Positions 34,663 through 44,702 of a stretch of 64,000 bases of DNA are shown here, one piece after another. The notes under the pieces were generated by a model. The model ran no database searches. It was not told where the DNA came from and saw nothing but the letters and a program-made list of their open reading frames with translations. Positions within the stretch are counted from its first letter, which is position 1, and every line of letters starts with the position of its first letter. The translations under genes and the position numbers were made by a program. Origin of the DNA: Mediterraneibacter agrestimuris (GTDB taxonomy: Bacteria; Bacillota; Clostridia; Lachnospirales; Lachnospiraceae). The stretch covers positions 62,001 through 126,000 of the forward strand of contig NZ_CALPDG010000002.1 in assembly GCF_943193195.1 (NCBI RefSeq). Reading direction: 5' to 3'.

Positions 34663-35967
34663 ATGCGAAATAAAGTAAGTGACATGTATCAGGAAATGGG
34701 AATTTCAGAGAAAGTATTCCATGTCGGAGAGAAACTGGAAGGAGCTTTGAAAGACCGTTTTAAAAGCTTTGATGACAATGCAGAGTATAATCAGCTGAAG
34801 GTGGTAAACGCAATGCAGAAGAATCGTGTCAATGCAGAATGCTTTCATTATGCAGATGGATACGGATATAATGACCCTGGAAGAGACACACTGGAACAGG
34901 TGTATGCCGATACTTTTCATACAGAAGCAGCGCTTGTGCGTCCGCAGATTACCTGCGGAACCCATGCCCTGGCGCTGGCACTTTCTGCCAGTCTTCGTCC
35001 GGGAGATGAACTACTTTCCCCGGTGGGAAAGCCATATGACACATTAGAGGAAGTGATCGGGATACGCCCATCGAAAGGCTCTCTTGCAGAATATGGAATC
35101 ATCTATCGTCAGGTGGAGCTTTTAGAAGACGGTTATTTTAATTACCCGGCTATTGAAAAAGCAATTAACGAAAAAACAAAGCTGGTTACCATCCAACGTT
35201 CCAAAGGATATCAGACCCGTCCGAGTTATTCTGTAGAGAAGATAGGAGAACTGATCGCATTTATTAAAAAGATTAAGCCGGACGTTATTTGTATGGTAGA
35301 TAACTGCTATGGAGAATTTGTAGAAACTGTAGAACCAAGTGACGTAGGGGCAGATATGATCGTCGGCTCTCTGATCAAGAATCCGGGCGGCGGTCTTGCT
35401 CCGATCGGCGGTTATGTGGCGGGAAGAGCTGATTTGATCGAGAACTGCGCATATCGTCTGACTTCTCCGGGGCTGGGAAAAGAAGTAGGTGCTTCCTTAG
35501 GTGTTATGAAATCCTTTTATCATGGATTCTTCCTTGCGCCGACAGTTGTATGTAGTGCATTAAAGGCGGCTGTATTTGCGGCAAATCTCTATGAGAAGCT
35601 GGGATATTTTGTGATTCCAGACGGAAGTGAATCTCGCCATGATATCATTCAGGCCGTACAATTCGGCATGCCCAAAGGCGTTATTGCATTTTGTGAGGGA
35701 ATTCAGGCGGCGGCGCCGGTAGACAGCTATGTAACACCTGTTCCATGGGCAATGCCGGGATATGACAGCGATGTTATTATGGCGGCAGGAGCATTTGTTC
35801 AGGGCTCATCAATCGAATTGAGTGCAGACGGCCCGATAAAACCGCCATATGCTGTTTACTTCCAGGGCGGGCTTACATGGCCCCATGCTAAATTCGGAAT
35901 TTTGATGTCATTGCAGAAGCTTGTAGATGCAGGAATTGTAACAGACGAAATGTTACAGAGAATATAA
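34663..35967 (+). CDS. Methionine-gamma-lyase-like PLP protein (aluminium-resistance family)
   Basis: 434-residue PLP-dependent fold-type I protein of the family often named aluminium resistance or methionine gamma-lyase. Seen: ITCGTHALALALSASLRPGDELLSP (about 92-116), MVDNCYGEFVE (about 211-221) and the probable Schiff-base lysine in GSLIKNPGGGLAP (about 235-247). The reaction is uncertain; sulfur amino acid cleavage is suggested by homology. AAAGGAA site; it follows miaA by 37 bases, a frequent order in Clostridia. Confidence 0.85.
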   Translation: MRNKVSDMYQEMGISEKVFHVGEKLEGALKDRFKSFDDNAEYNQLKVVNAMQKNRVNAECFHYADGYGYNDPGRDTLEQVYADTFHTEAALVRPQITCGTHALALALSASLRPGDELLSPVGKPYDTLEEVIGIRPSKGSLAEYGIIYRQVELLEDGYFNYPAIEKAINEKTKLVTIQRSKGYQTRPSYSVEKIGELIAFIKKIKPDVICMVDNCYGEFVETVEPSDVGADMIVGSLIKNPGGGLAPIGGYVAGRADLIENCAYRLTSPGLGKEVGASLGVMKSFYHGFFLAPTVVCSALKAAVFAANLYEKLGYFVIPDGSESRHDIIQAVQFGMPKGVIAFCEGIQAAAPVDSYVTPVPWAMPGYDSDVIMAAGAFVQGSSIELSADGPIKPPYAVYFQGGLTWPHAKFGILMSLQKLVDAGIVTDEMLQRI

Positions 35968-35982
35968 ACAGGAGTATAAATT

Positions 35983-37218
35983 ATGAAACGTATTGCAGTC
36001 ATCGGAGGCGGCGTGGCGGGAATGACAGCAGCCATTTTTGCAGCGGGCTCAGGTGCAGAAGTGACGATTTTGGAGCAGAAAGACCGTGTGGGCAAAAAAA
36101 TACTGTCTACAGGAAATGGACGGTGTAATTTTACGAATCTTTATCAGACGCCGGACTGTTATCGTTCCGATAACCCTGAATTTCCGTGGAGTGTCATGAA
36201 ACAGTTTGATGTCCACCAGATTATTGCATTTTTTCTGGAGATGGGGATTTATTCTAAGAGCCGGAATGGATATTTTTATCCCCATTCCGATCAGGCATCT
36301 TCTGTGCTGGACGCATACCGTATGGAATGCAGACGTCTGGGGGTAAAGATACTGACAGATACAAAATGTCTGGAGATCCTTCCAAATGCGAAAGGATTCT
36401 ATCTGAAAACGGAGCAGGAAATTCTAAGAACAGACGCAGTGATCCTGGCGGCGGGATCCAAAGCGGCTCCCGTGACCGGTTCAGACGGATCAGGGTATAC
36501 GCTTGCTAAAAAGCTGGGACATCATCTGATTCCTGTATTGCCGGCTCTTGTCCAGCTCAAATGCAAGGAGACATTTTATAAGACTGTGTCTGGTGTCCGT
36601 GTGCAGGCAAAAGTCTCTCTCTATGTAAATGACAGATTGGCGGCAGAAGATACCGGAGAAGTCCAGCTTACCAATTATGGGATTTCCGGAATTCCGGTTT
36701 TTCAGGTGAGCCGTTATGCAGCAAGGGCTTTGTATGAGAAAAAACAGGTGAAAGCTGTCCTGAATTTTATGCCGGACTTTGAACCGGAAGAATTTTTAAC
36801 CTTCTTAAAGAGAAGGATCGAGAGCAGACCTGAAAAAACATTGAGTGAATTTTTTGTCGGTCTGTTCCACAAGAAATTAGCAGAACTCTGGATCAGAGAA
36901 AGCCGCATAAAGCCGGAAAGAAAAACAGGCAGTCTTTCTGAAAATGAACTGCACAGACTTGCCGGGCTGATTCAGTGTTTTGAAACGGAAGTAGAAGCCA
37001 CCAATACTTTTGAACAGGCACAGGTCTGCTGCGGCGGAATTGATACAAGGGAAGTGGATGTCAGGACAATGGAATCTATTTATGTTCAGGGGCTTTATTT
37101 CGCCGGAGAAATTCTCGATGTGGATGGAATCTGCGGCGGATATAATATCTCATTTGCGGTAGCAAGCGGTGTTTTGGCAGGGAAAGGAGCGGCAGGATGC
37201 TTAGGATCAACCAGATAA
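35983..37218 (+). CDS. FAD-dependent oxidoreductase of the HI0933/YhiN family
   Basis: 411-residue flavoprotein: N-terminal FAD dinucleotide motif VIGGGVAGMTAAIFAA (about 5-20), KKILSTGNGRCNFTN (about 40-54) typical of this family, and a C-terminal CCGGIDTREVDVRTMES...GEILDVDGICGGYN (about 345-390). Members are of unclear function (some relate to BaiN-type bile acid reductases); no substrate can be named. Overlaps the next flavoprotein gene by 22 bases. Confidence 0.87.
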   Translation: MKRIAVIGGGVAGMTAAIFAAGSGAEVTILEQKDRVGKKILSTGNGRCNFTNLYQTPDCYRSDNPEFPWSVMKQFDVHQIIAFFLEMGIYSKSRNGYFYPHSDQASSVLDAYRMECRRLGVKILTDTKCLEILPNAKGFYLKTEQEILRTDAVILAAGSKAAPVTGSDGSGYTLAKKLGHHLIPVLPALVQLKCKETFYKTVSGVRVQAKVSLYVNDRLAAEDTGEVQLTNYGISGIPVFQVSRYAARALYEKKQVKAVLNFMPDFEPEEFLTFLKRRIESRPEKTLSEFFVGLFHKKLAELWIRESRIKPERKTGSLSENELHRLAGLIQCFETEVEATNTFEQAQVCCGGIDTREVDVRTMESIYVQGLYFAGEILDVDGICGGYNISFAVASGVLAGKGAAGCLGSTR

Positions 37219-38798
37219 AACTGTCTCCCGGACATACGGAAGAAGCGTTGGAACAGGCAATTTTAAAATTTCTTCGTATTTCAAAAAAAGATCTTCTGGA
37301 GTACCGGATATTCCGGCAATCCATTGATGCGAGAAAGAAAACAAAGATTTTATACGTGTATACAATTGACGTGTATGTGGCTCAGGAAGAGCGTTTGCTA
37401 AAGAAATTAAAGAACAATATACAGAAAGTAGAAGAAAAAAATTATCGGATTCCAGGACATGGAACAGAAAAGCTTAAGAATCGTCCAGTAATTGCAGGCG
37501 CGGGACCGTCGGGGCTTTTTTGCGCCTATCTGCTGGCAAAAGAGGGATATCGCCCGATTCTTGCAGAACGCGGCGCACCTGTGGAAGAGCGGTATGAGGA
37601 TGTGGAAGCTTTCTGGACGACGAATGTTCTGAATCCGCATTCTAATGTGCAGTTTGGTGAAGGCGGAGCCGGCACGTTTTCGGATGGCAAATTAAATACT
37701 CTTGTAAAAGATAAGTCTGGCAGAAACCGCTATGTGCTGGAGACGTTTGTCCGTTTCGGCGCGCCAAAACGGATTCTTTACGAGCAAAAGCCCCATATCG
37801 GAACAGATATCCTGATGGATGTGATCCGGAATATGCGCAATGAAATCCTGTCTCTGGGCGGAGAAATCCGTTTTTATACGCAAGTGACCGATCTGGAATT
37901 AGAAAAAGAAGGAGAGACCAAAGTTTTGAAACGGGTGGTTCTAAATCAGACAGAACGTTTTGATGCAGAAATGCTGGTGCTTGCCATCGGACACAGTGCA
38001 AGAGATACCTTTCAGATGCTGGTGGAGAGAGGAATGCTGCTTTTGCCCAAAGCATTTGCAGTGGGTGTGCGGATCGAACATCCTCAGCGTATGATACAAG
38101 AATCACAATATGGAAAAGAACTCGCGGAGGCGCTGCCGCCGGCAGCCTATAAGCTGACAGAGAATCTGGATAACGGCAGAGGTGTTTATACATTCTGTAT
38201 GTGTCCGGGAGGTTATGTAGTGAATGCTTCTTCTGAGAAAAACCGGCTTGCTGTCAATGGAATGAGCTATCAGGACAGGGCTGGGGATAATGCCAACAGT
38301 GCCGTCATTGTAACGGTAACCCCGGAAGATTTCGGCTCAGACGGACCATTATCGGGTATGGAATTCCAACGTCAGTTAGAAGAATCCGCTTACGAAGCAG
38401 GAGCGGGGGCAGTCCCGGTACAATGCTTTGGAGATTTTTGTAATAACCGAAAAACAGAAAAACTGGGCGATGTTACACCACAGATTAAAGGTATGTGGAA
38501 ATTTGCTGATGTACGGAAGATTTTTCCTGATGAACTGGCAGAATCACTCATACAGGGGATTCAGAGAATGGACAAAAAGATTCAAGGATTTGCCCGTGCG
38601 GATGCGGTTCTTTCTGGTGTGGAGAGCAGAACATCGTCACCTGTCAGGATCTGCCGGGATGAAGCATATGAATGTAATATCAAGGGAATCTATCCTTGCG
38701 GAGAGGGCGCCGGTTATGCTGGAGGGATTACCTCGGCAGCCATGGACGGCATGAAGGCAGCAGAAGCAATAATTCAGCGATTTTCCTCCTTTTCATAA
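37197..38798 (+). CDS. FAD-dependent dehydrogenase (COG2509-like)
   Basis: 533-residue flavoprotein. After an N-terminal ferredoxin-like region (1-95) comes the FAD site PVIAGAGPSGLFCAYLLAKEGY (split at about 98-118), NVQFGEGGAGTFSDGKLNT (about 140-158), and a C-terminal NAD-binding-like ending IYPCGEGAGYAGGITSAAMDG. Family members are annotated as uncharacterised FAD-dependent dehydrogenases. The ATG follows GGAAAGGAG within the previous gene. The pair of overlapping flavoproteins probably works together. Confidence 0.87.
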   Translation: MLRINQIKLSPGHTEEALEQAILKFLRISKKDLLEYRIFRQSIDARKKTKILYVYTIDVYVAQEERLLKKLKNNIQKVEEKNYRIPGHGTEKLKNRPVIAGAGPSGLFCAYLLAKEGYRPILAERGAPVEERYEDVEAFWTTNVLNPHSNVQFGEGGAGTFSDGKLNTLVKDKSGRNRYVLETFVRFGAPKRILYEQKPHIGTDILMDVIRNMRNEILSLGGEIRFYTQVTDLELEKEGETKVLKRVVLNQTERFDAEMLVLAIGHSARDTFQMLVERGMLLLPKAFAVGVRIEHPQRMIQESQYGKELAEALPPAAYKLTENLDNGRGVYTFCMCPGGYVVNASSEKNRLAVNGMSYQDRAGDNANSAVIVTVTPEDFGSDGPLSGMEFQRQLEESAYEAGAGAVPVQCFGDFCNNRKTEKLGDVTPQIKGMWKFADVRKIFPDELAESLIQGIQRMDKKIQGFARADAVLSGVESRTSSPVRICRDEAYECNIKGIYPCGEGAGYAGGITSAAMDGMKAAEAIIQRFSSFS

Positions 38799-38895
38799 AT
38801 CCTTCACAAAAATTTAAGCTGACTACTCTATACACATTTTTTTAAATATGGTAGAATAAATCGTTGTATTGTGTCATACACAGAAGGAACTGTGT

Positions 38896-39582
38896 ATGGA
38901 AAGAATAAAAGAGCTTTACGAAGAAGAACGACCTTATGAGAAGTGTGAGCGGTTTGGCGCAGCCAATCTGACAGACACAGAGCTTCTGGCAGTACTGCTT
39001 CGGACCGGAACCAGGGGAGAGAGTGCACTGACACTTGCGGGGCGGCTTCTACATCCCGAGATTCACAAGGAAGGAATTCTGAATCTTCACAGCTGGACCT
39101 ATGACCAGCTTTTGCAGTTCAAAGGAATCGGCAAGGTAAAAGCAATTCAGGTTCTCTGTTTGTGTGAGCTGGCGAAACGGCTTGCCAAGGCATCTGCCGG
39201 AAAAGAGCTGGATTTCAGCATGCCGGCAACGATAGCAAGATATTATATGGAAGATCTGCGTCATCAGAAAAAGGAGCGGATGAAGCTTCTATTGCTGAAC
39301 ACGAAGTCCCGTCTGATTGGGGAAAGTGAGATATCAATCGGGACAGTCAATGCGTCTCTTGTATCACCGAGAGAACTATTTATCGAAGCACTTCAGAAGA
39401 ATGCTGTGTCTATTATTCTGCTCCACAACCATCCAAGCGGGGATCCTGCTCCCAGCACAGAAGACATTCTTGTGACAAGGAAAATACAGGAAGCCGGTTA
39501 TATGATCGGGGTGGAACTTCTGGACCATATTATCATAGGAGATAACCGTTATATAAGTTTGAAAGAACAGGGGTACTTTTAG
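38896..39582 (+). CDS. radC: RadC-family JAB domain protein
   Basis: 228 residues: N-terminal helix-hairpin-helix-like part (TDTELLAVLLRTGT, FKGIGKVKAIQV) and a C-terminal JAMM/MPN+ metalloprotease-like domain with HNHPSGDPAPSTED (about 178-191). Despite the historical name, function in repair is not established. The ATG at 38896 has AAGGA 7 bases before. An extended -10 (TGG-TAGAAT, 38849-38857) provides a promoter. mreC starts 2 bases after the stop. Confidence 0.93.
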   Translation: MERIKELYEEERPYEKCERFGAANLTDTELLAVLLRTGTRGESALTLAGRLLHPEIHKEGILNLHSWTYDQLLQFKGIGKVKAIQVLCLCELAKRLAKASAGKELDFSMPATIARYYMEDLRHQKKERMKLLLLNTKSRLIGESEISIGTVNASLVSPRELFIEALQKNAVSIILLHNHPSGDPAPSTEDILVTRKIQEAGYMIGVELLDHIIIGDNRYISLKEQGYF

Positions 39583-39583
39583 T

Positions 39584-40606
39584 ATGAAAAAGAAAAAGAA
39601 GCGGAGTACGGTTTCAAATAAATACTGGCTGCTGTGTCTCTCTTTAATCTGTGTGCTTTTGATGGCACTTTCCTTTTTTTCAGAGAAAGCGTCGGGACCT
39701 TTCCGGGTGATCGCCAATGTGACTGTGATCCCGATGCAGAAAGGTATTACACAGATCGGAACATGGCTTGGGGATGTCAGTGATAATTTCCAGACATTAA
39801 AGGAAATTCAGAAAGAAAATGACAAACTGCAGGCCAGGATCGACGAGTTGACAGTAGAGAACAATAATCTTCAGGAAGATAAATACGAGCTGGAGCGTCT
39901 TCAGGAGTTATACAAACTGGATCAGAATTATGCCGAATATGAAAAAGTAGGAGCTCATGTTATCGCCAAGGATTCCGGCAACTGGTTCAGTACATTTGTC
40001 ATTGACAAGGGGAGTCTCCACGGAATCAAAGAAGATATGAATGTCATGGCTGGAAGCGGTCTGGTCGGTATTGTTACAAAAGTAGGTCCGACATGGGCAA
40101 CTGTCCGCGCTGTTATTGATGATGCCAGCAATGTCAGCGGTATGGTGCTGACAACTTCCGATAAATGTATCGTCAGGGGAGATCTGTCCCTGATCAGCTC
40201 TGGAAGAATCCGTTTTGAACAGATGGAAAATAACGACAATTCCGTAGAAGTCGGAGACCAGATTGTCACTTCTTATATCAGTGACAAATATTTACAGGGA
40301 ATTCTCATCGGCTATATAAGTGAAATCAGTGTGGATTCCAACAACCTGACTCGTTCAGGATATATTACACCTGTTGTAGATTTTAAAAATCTTCAGGAGG
40401 TACTTGTCATTACAAAAACGAAAGCAGAAGCAACAACAGAACCGCCTGCAAAAGAAAAACAGGAACCAGTTGTATCTGAACCGAAAGAAGATGTGAATGT
40501 CAATGCAGATGAAGCTGCGGATACAGAAGCAAATGCAGATATAGATACAAACGCTGATCCTGATCCTGGTACAAATACAGATGCCGGTGCACAAGAAACA
40601 GAATAG
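39584..40606 (+). CDS. mreC: Rod shape-determining protein MreC
   Basis: 340 residues: short basic cytoplasmic N-terminus, one membrane helix (about 12-30), a coiled coil (about 60-105, EIQKENDKLQARIDELTVENN) and the beta-barrel periplasm-facing domain (VIAKDSGNWFSTFVIDKGS). It ends in a low-complexity acidic Asn/Ala/Asp tail (about 285-340). It links MreB-type elongation machinery to PBP2/RodA, which follow. radC directly precedes it; mreB, normally between them, is not in the window. Confidence 0.94.
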   Translation: MKKKKKRSTVSNKYWLLCLSLICVLLMALSFFSEKASGPFRVIANVTVIPMQKGITQIGTWLGDVSDNFQTLKEIQKENDKLQARIDELTVENNNLQEDKYELERLQELYKLDQNYAEYEKVGAHVIAKDSGNWFSTFVIDKGSLHGIKEDMNVMAGSGLVGIVTKVGPTWATVRAVIDDASNVSGMVLTTSDKCIVRGDLSLISSGRIRFEQMENNDNSVEVGDQIVTSYISDKYLQGILIGYISEISVDSNNLTRSGYITPVVDFKNLQEVLVITKTKAEATTEPPAKEKQEPVVSEPKEDVNVNADEAADTEANADIDTNADPDPGTNTDAGAQETE

Positions 40607-40617
40607 GAGATGTTTAT

Positions 40618-41151
40618 ATGAAAAAATTAAAAAGAAAACGTATCATCTCAACAGCTCTGTTTGTGCTTGTCTGCTATATGCTTCAGTGCACATTGTTTCC
40701 GAGGTTGACCCTTGGCTCGGTCAAACCAAATCTGATGATTATTGTAACAGCGGCATTTGGATTTATGAGAGGGACAAAGGAGGGGATGTTAATCGGATTC
40801 TTTTCAGGTCTTTTGATGGATATCCAGTTTGGAAATATTATCGGTCTCTATGCACTGATATATCTGCTGGTCGGCTATGTTAATGGATTGTTTGAACAGA
40901 TGTATTATGATGAAGATATTAAACTGCCGTTGATTCTGACTGCTGCAAGTGAATTCGTGTACGGTCTTACTGTATATATCCTGATGTTTCTTTTACGAAG
41001 TGAATTTAATTTTTTACATTATTTAAGTCATATTATCATACCTGAGCTCATATATACTATAGTAGTGACACTTGGGCTGTATCCGCTGATACTTTTTGTA
41101 AACCAGAGGTTAAAAGCAGAAGAAAAAAGGAGTGCAAATAAGTTTGTTTAA
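40618..41151 (+). CDS. mreD: Rod shape-determining protein MreD
   Basis: 177-residue polytopic membrane protein (about five helices), with VKPNLMIIVTAAFGFMRG (about 37-54) and the GLLMDIQFGNIIGLYALIYLLVGY core (split about 62-85). TAGGAG site 8 bases before the ATG. The stop overlaps the start region of the PBP2 gene. Confidence 0.9.
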   Translation: MKKLKRKRIISTALFVLVCYMLQCTLFPRLTLGSVKPNLMIIVTAAFGFMRGTKEGMLIGFFSGLLMDIQFGNIIGLYALIYLLVGYVNGLFEQMYYDEDIKLPLILTAASEFVYGLTVYILMFLLRSEFNFLHYLSHIIIPELIYTIVVTLGLYPLILFVNQRLKAEEKRSANKFV

Positions 41152-44002
41152 TCGAATTTGGAATCGAATCAAGGAAAATGCCCGGCAGTTACTGGATTCC
41201 AGAATGTTTGTCTTGATTCTCGTGTTCTGTATTCTCTTTGCGATCTTAGTAAGCCGGTTGTTTTATCTGCAGATTGTAAAAGGAGAGTACTATCTGAATA
41301 ACTATGAACTTCAGATAAGAAAAACACGTACCATTCCCGGAACACGCGGGAATGTTTATGACAGAAACGGAAATCTGCTGGCTTATAATGACTTGGCTTA
41401 TGCCGTTACATTTGAAGACAATATAACAGGAGAAAACCGGAATAAGAGACTGAATCATATTATGGAACAGATTATCGGCATTGTGGAATCTCATGGCGAT
41501 ACTGTTATCAACAGTTTCGGGATTGTTTTGGATTCTGCCGGCAAATATCAGTATACACAGACGAATGAAACGCTGCTTCTCCGATTTATTGCAGATGCAT
41601 ACGGTGTAGTTTACGTAGATGATCTGACGGAAAAACAAAGAAATTCTACGCCGGACGAGCTGATGAATTATCTGTGTACGGATGAAACATACGGATATGG
41701 TATTGACATTAGTAATCTGGACAAAGAACATGTATTAAAGCTTGTGAATATGCGTTATGCTATCAGTCTGAACAGTTTTCAGAAGTACATCCCGACAGTA
41801 CTGGCATCTGATGTAAGCGATGAAACAGCAGCAGCCATCATGGAAAATATGGACAAGCTGGTGGGGGTTGATATTTCAGAAGAGTCCTTGAGAAGATACA
41901 CAGACAGTAAATACTTTGCATCTATTCTTGGATATACCGGTAAGATTTCGCAGGAAGAATATGATGCCCTTGACAAGGAAGTGAAAAAGAAATACAGTCT
42001 TTCCGATATCGTTGGAAAATCCGGTCTGGAACAGACATTGGACAGTGTACTTCAGGGAGAAAAAGGTGAGATGATTTTTTATACGGATACTGTGGGAAAA
42101 ATTATCGACACTGTCAGCTATAAAGAACAAGGCGCCGGAAATGATGTCTATCTGACCATTGACAAAGATCTGCAGGAATGGACATATCAGATCATTGAGG
42201 AAAAACTGGCTGGAATTGTCCTGAGCAAATTGAGAAATGTAATGAATTATGATCCAAGCGCCACATCTGATACTATGGAAATTATCATTCCGGTCGATGA
42301 CGCTTATAATGCATTTATTGCCAATGAAATTATAGATGAGGAACATTTTTCAGACGCTGCTGCCGGAGAAGTAGAAAAGCAGGTATATAGTATTTTTAAG
42401 GCAAGAAAGGAAAGTGCTCTTTCTGAAATTATAGCAGAGATGGGAAGTACGACCCCTTATCAGAACCTGCAGGCAGAGATGAAGGCGTATCAGGATTATA
42501 TCTCCATCAATGTATTGCAGGATGCCAGCGGAATTCTTGTTTCTGACAAGATCGATACATCAGATCCGGTGTATGTGCGGTGGGCAAAGGATGAAAGCAT
42601 CAGTTTAAATGAATTTCTAAATTATGCAATTTCTAAGGACTGGATCGATACATCGCTTCTCGGAGAATATATTTCTGCGGAAAAATATTCGGATGCTTCG
42701 GAAGTATATCAGGCGATTTTGAAATATTTGGAAGAATATTTGAGTTCAGATATGAATTTCGACAAACTTCTCTATAAATATCTTATAAAATCAGGAGGAG
42801 TGAGCGGAGCCCAGATTTGTGCCATCACCTATGAACAGGGGGTGCTGCCGATGGATGAAGGAAGTTACAATGCTCTGCGAACAGGAGTTATAGATTCTTA
42901 TGACTGGCTGAGAAGTAAGATCGCCAGCCTGGAGATTACACCAGGGCAGCTTGCACTGGAACCATGTACCGGTTCTGCAGTTGTAAGTGACCCCGATACC
43001 GGGGAGGTGCTTGCATGTGTATCGTATCCGGGATATGACAATAACCGGCTGTCTAATACAATGGATTCCGATTATTATAATCAGCTTGTTACCGGATTAT
43101 CGCGTCCGTTTTATAATAATGCGACCCAGGAAAAAACAGCGCCGGGTTCTACGTTTAAGATGGTCAGTGCAACAGCTGCCCTGACAGAAAAAATCGTGGA
43201 AGGAGATACGCCGTTATATTGCAGCGGCGAATTTGAAAAAGTAACACCTAGTCCAAAGTGTTGGTTTTATCCGAGCGGTCATGGTTCCCTGGACGTGGTA
43301 AGGGCATTGGATGTTTCCTGCAACAATTATTTCTATGAAGTCGGTTACCAGTTTAGTTTGGACAAAGATGGCTATTACGACAGCGACCAGGGGATAGAAG
43401 TTCTTGCCAAATATGCAGATATGTTTGGTCTGGGTAAACAAACCGGAATCGAGATACCGGAATCCGAGCCGGAAATTTCTGACAGGTATGCTGTGGAATC
43501 TGCCATTGGGCAGGGTACTGCGAACTATACAGTCAGTCAGCTGAACAGGTATGTTGCTGCAGTGGCAAATAAAGGGACACTTCATAAGCTGACGCTGCTT
43601 GGTAAAACAACGGATCCGAATGGGCAGATCATCAAGAAATATGAACCTGTTATAGAGGATACGCTGGACGAGGTTTCTGATAAAACGTGGAATCTTCTTC
43701 ATCAGGGTATGACAGACATGATCTTGAATACTCCGAGTTTTGCAGGAATCGGTGTGTCTGTTGCCGGGAAGACCGGAACTGCCCAGCAGAGCAGCCTCCA
43801 TCCGGACCATGGTCTGTTTGTTGGTTTTGCGCCGGCAGAAAATCCGGAGATTGCGGTAGCTGTCCGAATTAAAAATGGATATACATCAGCTTATGCAGCA
43901 GAAATCGGAAGAGATATTTTCCGCGCAAAATATGAACCTGACAAGATGAGTGAAGTTATCACAGGCTCCGCAGCAGAACTGGGTAATGCAATTTCAGACT
44001 AA
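41144..44002 (+). CDS. mrdA: Penicillin-binding protein 2-like transpeptidase (elongasome class B PBP), long form
   Basis: Cross-links peptidoglycan with RodA during elongation. About 952 residues: one N-terminal membrane helix (about 20-42), PBP dimerisation/pedestal region (RTIPGTRGNVYDRNGNLLAY), a large helical insertion of roughly 250-300 residues (about 330-600), then the transpeptidase domain with S669-TFK, S725-C-N727 and K876-TG. Typical PBP2 has 600-700 residues, so the insertion is notable. TTG 41144 is chosen 11 bases after AAGGAG; a GTG at 41132 overlaps that site. It overlaps mreD by 8 bases. Confidence 0.9.
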   Translation: MFNRIWNRIKENARQLLDSRMFVLILVFCILFAILVSRLFYLQIVKGEYYLNNYELQIRKTRTIPGTRGNVYDRNGNLLAYNDLAYAVTFEDNITGENRNKRLNHIMEQIIGIVESHGDTVINSFGIVLDSAGKYQYTQTNETLLLRFIADAYGVVYVDDLTEKQRNSTPDELMNYLCTDETYGYGIDISNLDKEHVLKLVNMRYAISLNSFQKYIPTVLASDVSDETAAAIMENMDKLVGVDISEESLRRYTDSKYFASILGYTGKISQEEYDALDKEVKKKYSLSDIVGKSGLEQTLDSVLQGEKGEMIFYTDTVGKIIDTVSYKEQGAGNDVYLTIDKDLQEWTYQIIEEKLAGIVLSKLRNVMNYDPSATSDTMEIIIPVDDAYNAFIANEIIDEEHFSDAAAGEVEKQVYSIFKARKESALSEIIAEMGSTTPYQNLQAEMKAYQDYISINVLQDASGILVSDKIDTSDPVYVRWAKDESISLNEFLNYAISKDWIDTSLLGEYISAEKYSDASEVYQAILKYLEEYLSSDMNFDKLLYKYLIKSGGVSGAQICAITYEQGVLPMDEGSYNALRTGVIDSYDWLRSKIASLEITPGQLALEPCTGSAVVSDPDTGEVLACVSYPGYDNNRLSNTMDSDYYNQLVTGLSRPFYNNATQEKTAPGSTFKMVSATAALTEKIVEGDTPLYCSGEFEKVTPSPKCWFYPSGHGSLDVVRALDVSCNNYFYEVGYQFSLDKDGYYDSDQGIEVLAKYADMFGLGKQTGIEIPESEPEISDRYAVESAIGQGTANYTVSQLNRYVAAVANKGTLHKLTLLGKTTDPNGQIIKKYEPVIEDTLDEVSDKTWNLLHQGMTDMILNTPSFAGIGVSVAGKTGTAQQSSLHPDHGLFVGFAPAENPEIAVAVRIKNGYTSAYAAEIGRDIFRAKYEPDKMSEVITGSAAELGNAISD

Positions 44003-44020
44003 AAAAGGATGTGAGAGAGG

Positions 44021-44677
44021 ATGGACAGACTGGTCACTTTAAAAAGTAATCGATATGGACTTGGAATTTATATGGATGCGGAAGTCCCTTTTGATATACT
44101 TATGAAAAGCATGGAAGAAAAATTCCAAAAAGCTGCCGGATTTTTTCAGGGCGCTCAGATGGCAGTCCAATTTTCAGGAAGACATCTGAACTTTACAGAA
44201 GAGCAGGCAGTACTGGATCTGATAGCACAGACAACGGATATTGATGTTGTCTGCATCATCGACAATGAAGCATCCGGGGAGATGGCGTACAAAAGCATTG
44301 TAGAACAAACGGTGTCCAACGTACACAAAAGGGACGGTCAATTCTACAAAGGTACTCTCAGCAAAAAGCAGGTAGTAGAATCTGACACAAGCATCGTTAT
44401 ATTGGGAGATGTGGAAGTGGGAGCTACCGTTGCTGCAAAAGGTAACATCGTAATCATAGGAGCGTTGCATGGCGCTGCACATGCAGGAGCCTCTGGGGAC
44501 AGAGACACGTACATTGTTGCTTTGTCTATGCAGCCCCAGTCTCTCCGCATTGGAGACGTAGAAGCACGGCGTCAGGCAATTTATCAGGAAAGTCTGGGGA
44601 TCAAAGGGCCGAAGATTGCAACAATCGACGGCAGCCGGATTTATTTGGATCCGCTTGCGGACTGGTCGAATGAATAA
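44021..44677 (+). CDS. minC: Septum site-determining protein MinC
   Basis: FtsZ polymerisation inhibitor brought to the membrane by MinD. 218 residues: N-terminal domain (1-100) and the C-terminal beta-helix (VVILGDVEVGATVAAKGNIVIIG, split around 125-150, and GALHGAAHAG). GAGAGG site. First gene of minCDE, embedded in the elongasome cluster. Confidence 0.94.
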   Translation: MDRLVTLKSNRYGLGIYMDAEVPFDILMKSMEEKFQKAAGFFQGAQMAVQFSGRHLNFTEEQAVLDLIAQTTDIDVVCIIDNEASGEMAYKSIVEQTVSNVHKRDGQFYKGTLSKKQVVESDTSIVILGDVEVGATVAAKGNIVIIGALHGAAHAGASGDRDTYIVALSMQPQSLRIGDVEARRQAIYQESLGIKGPKIATIDGSRIYLDPLADWSNE

Positions 44678-44702
44678 GAAGTTTCAGGAGGAAGAACAGA
44701 AA

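Noticed and set aside
43214-43810. 198-residue open frame opposite the PBP2 gene
   Set aside because: Reverse-complement shadow of the transpeptidase domain; no independent start site or family features.
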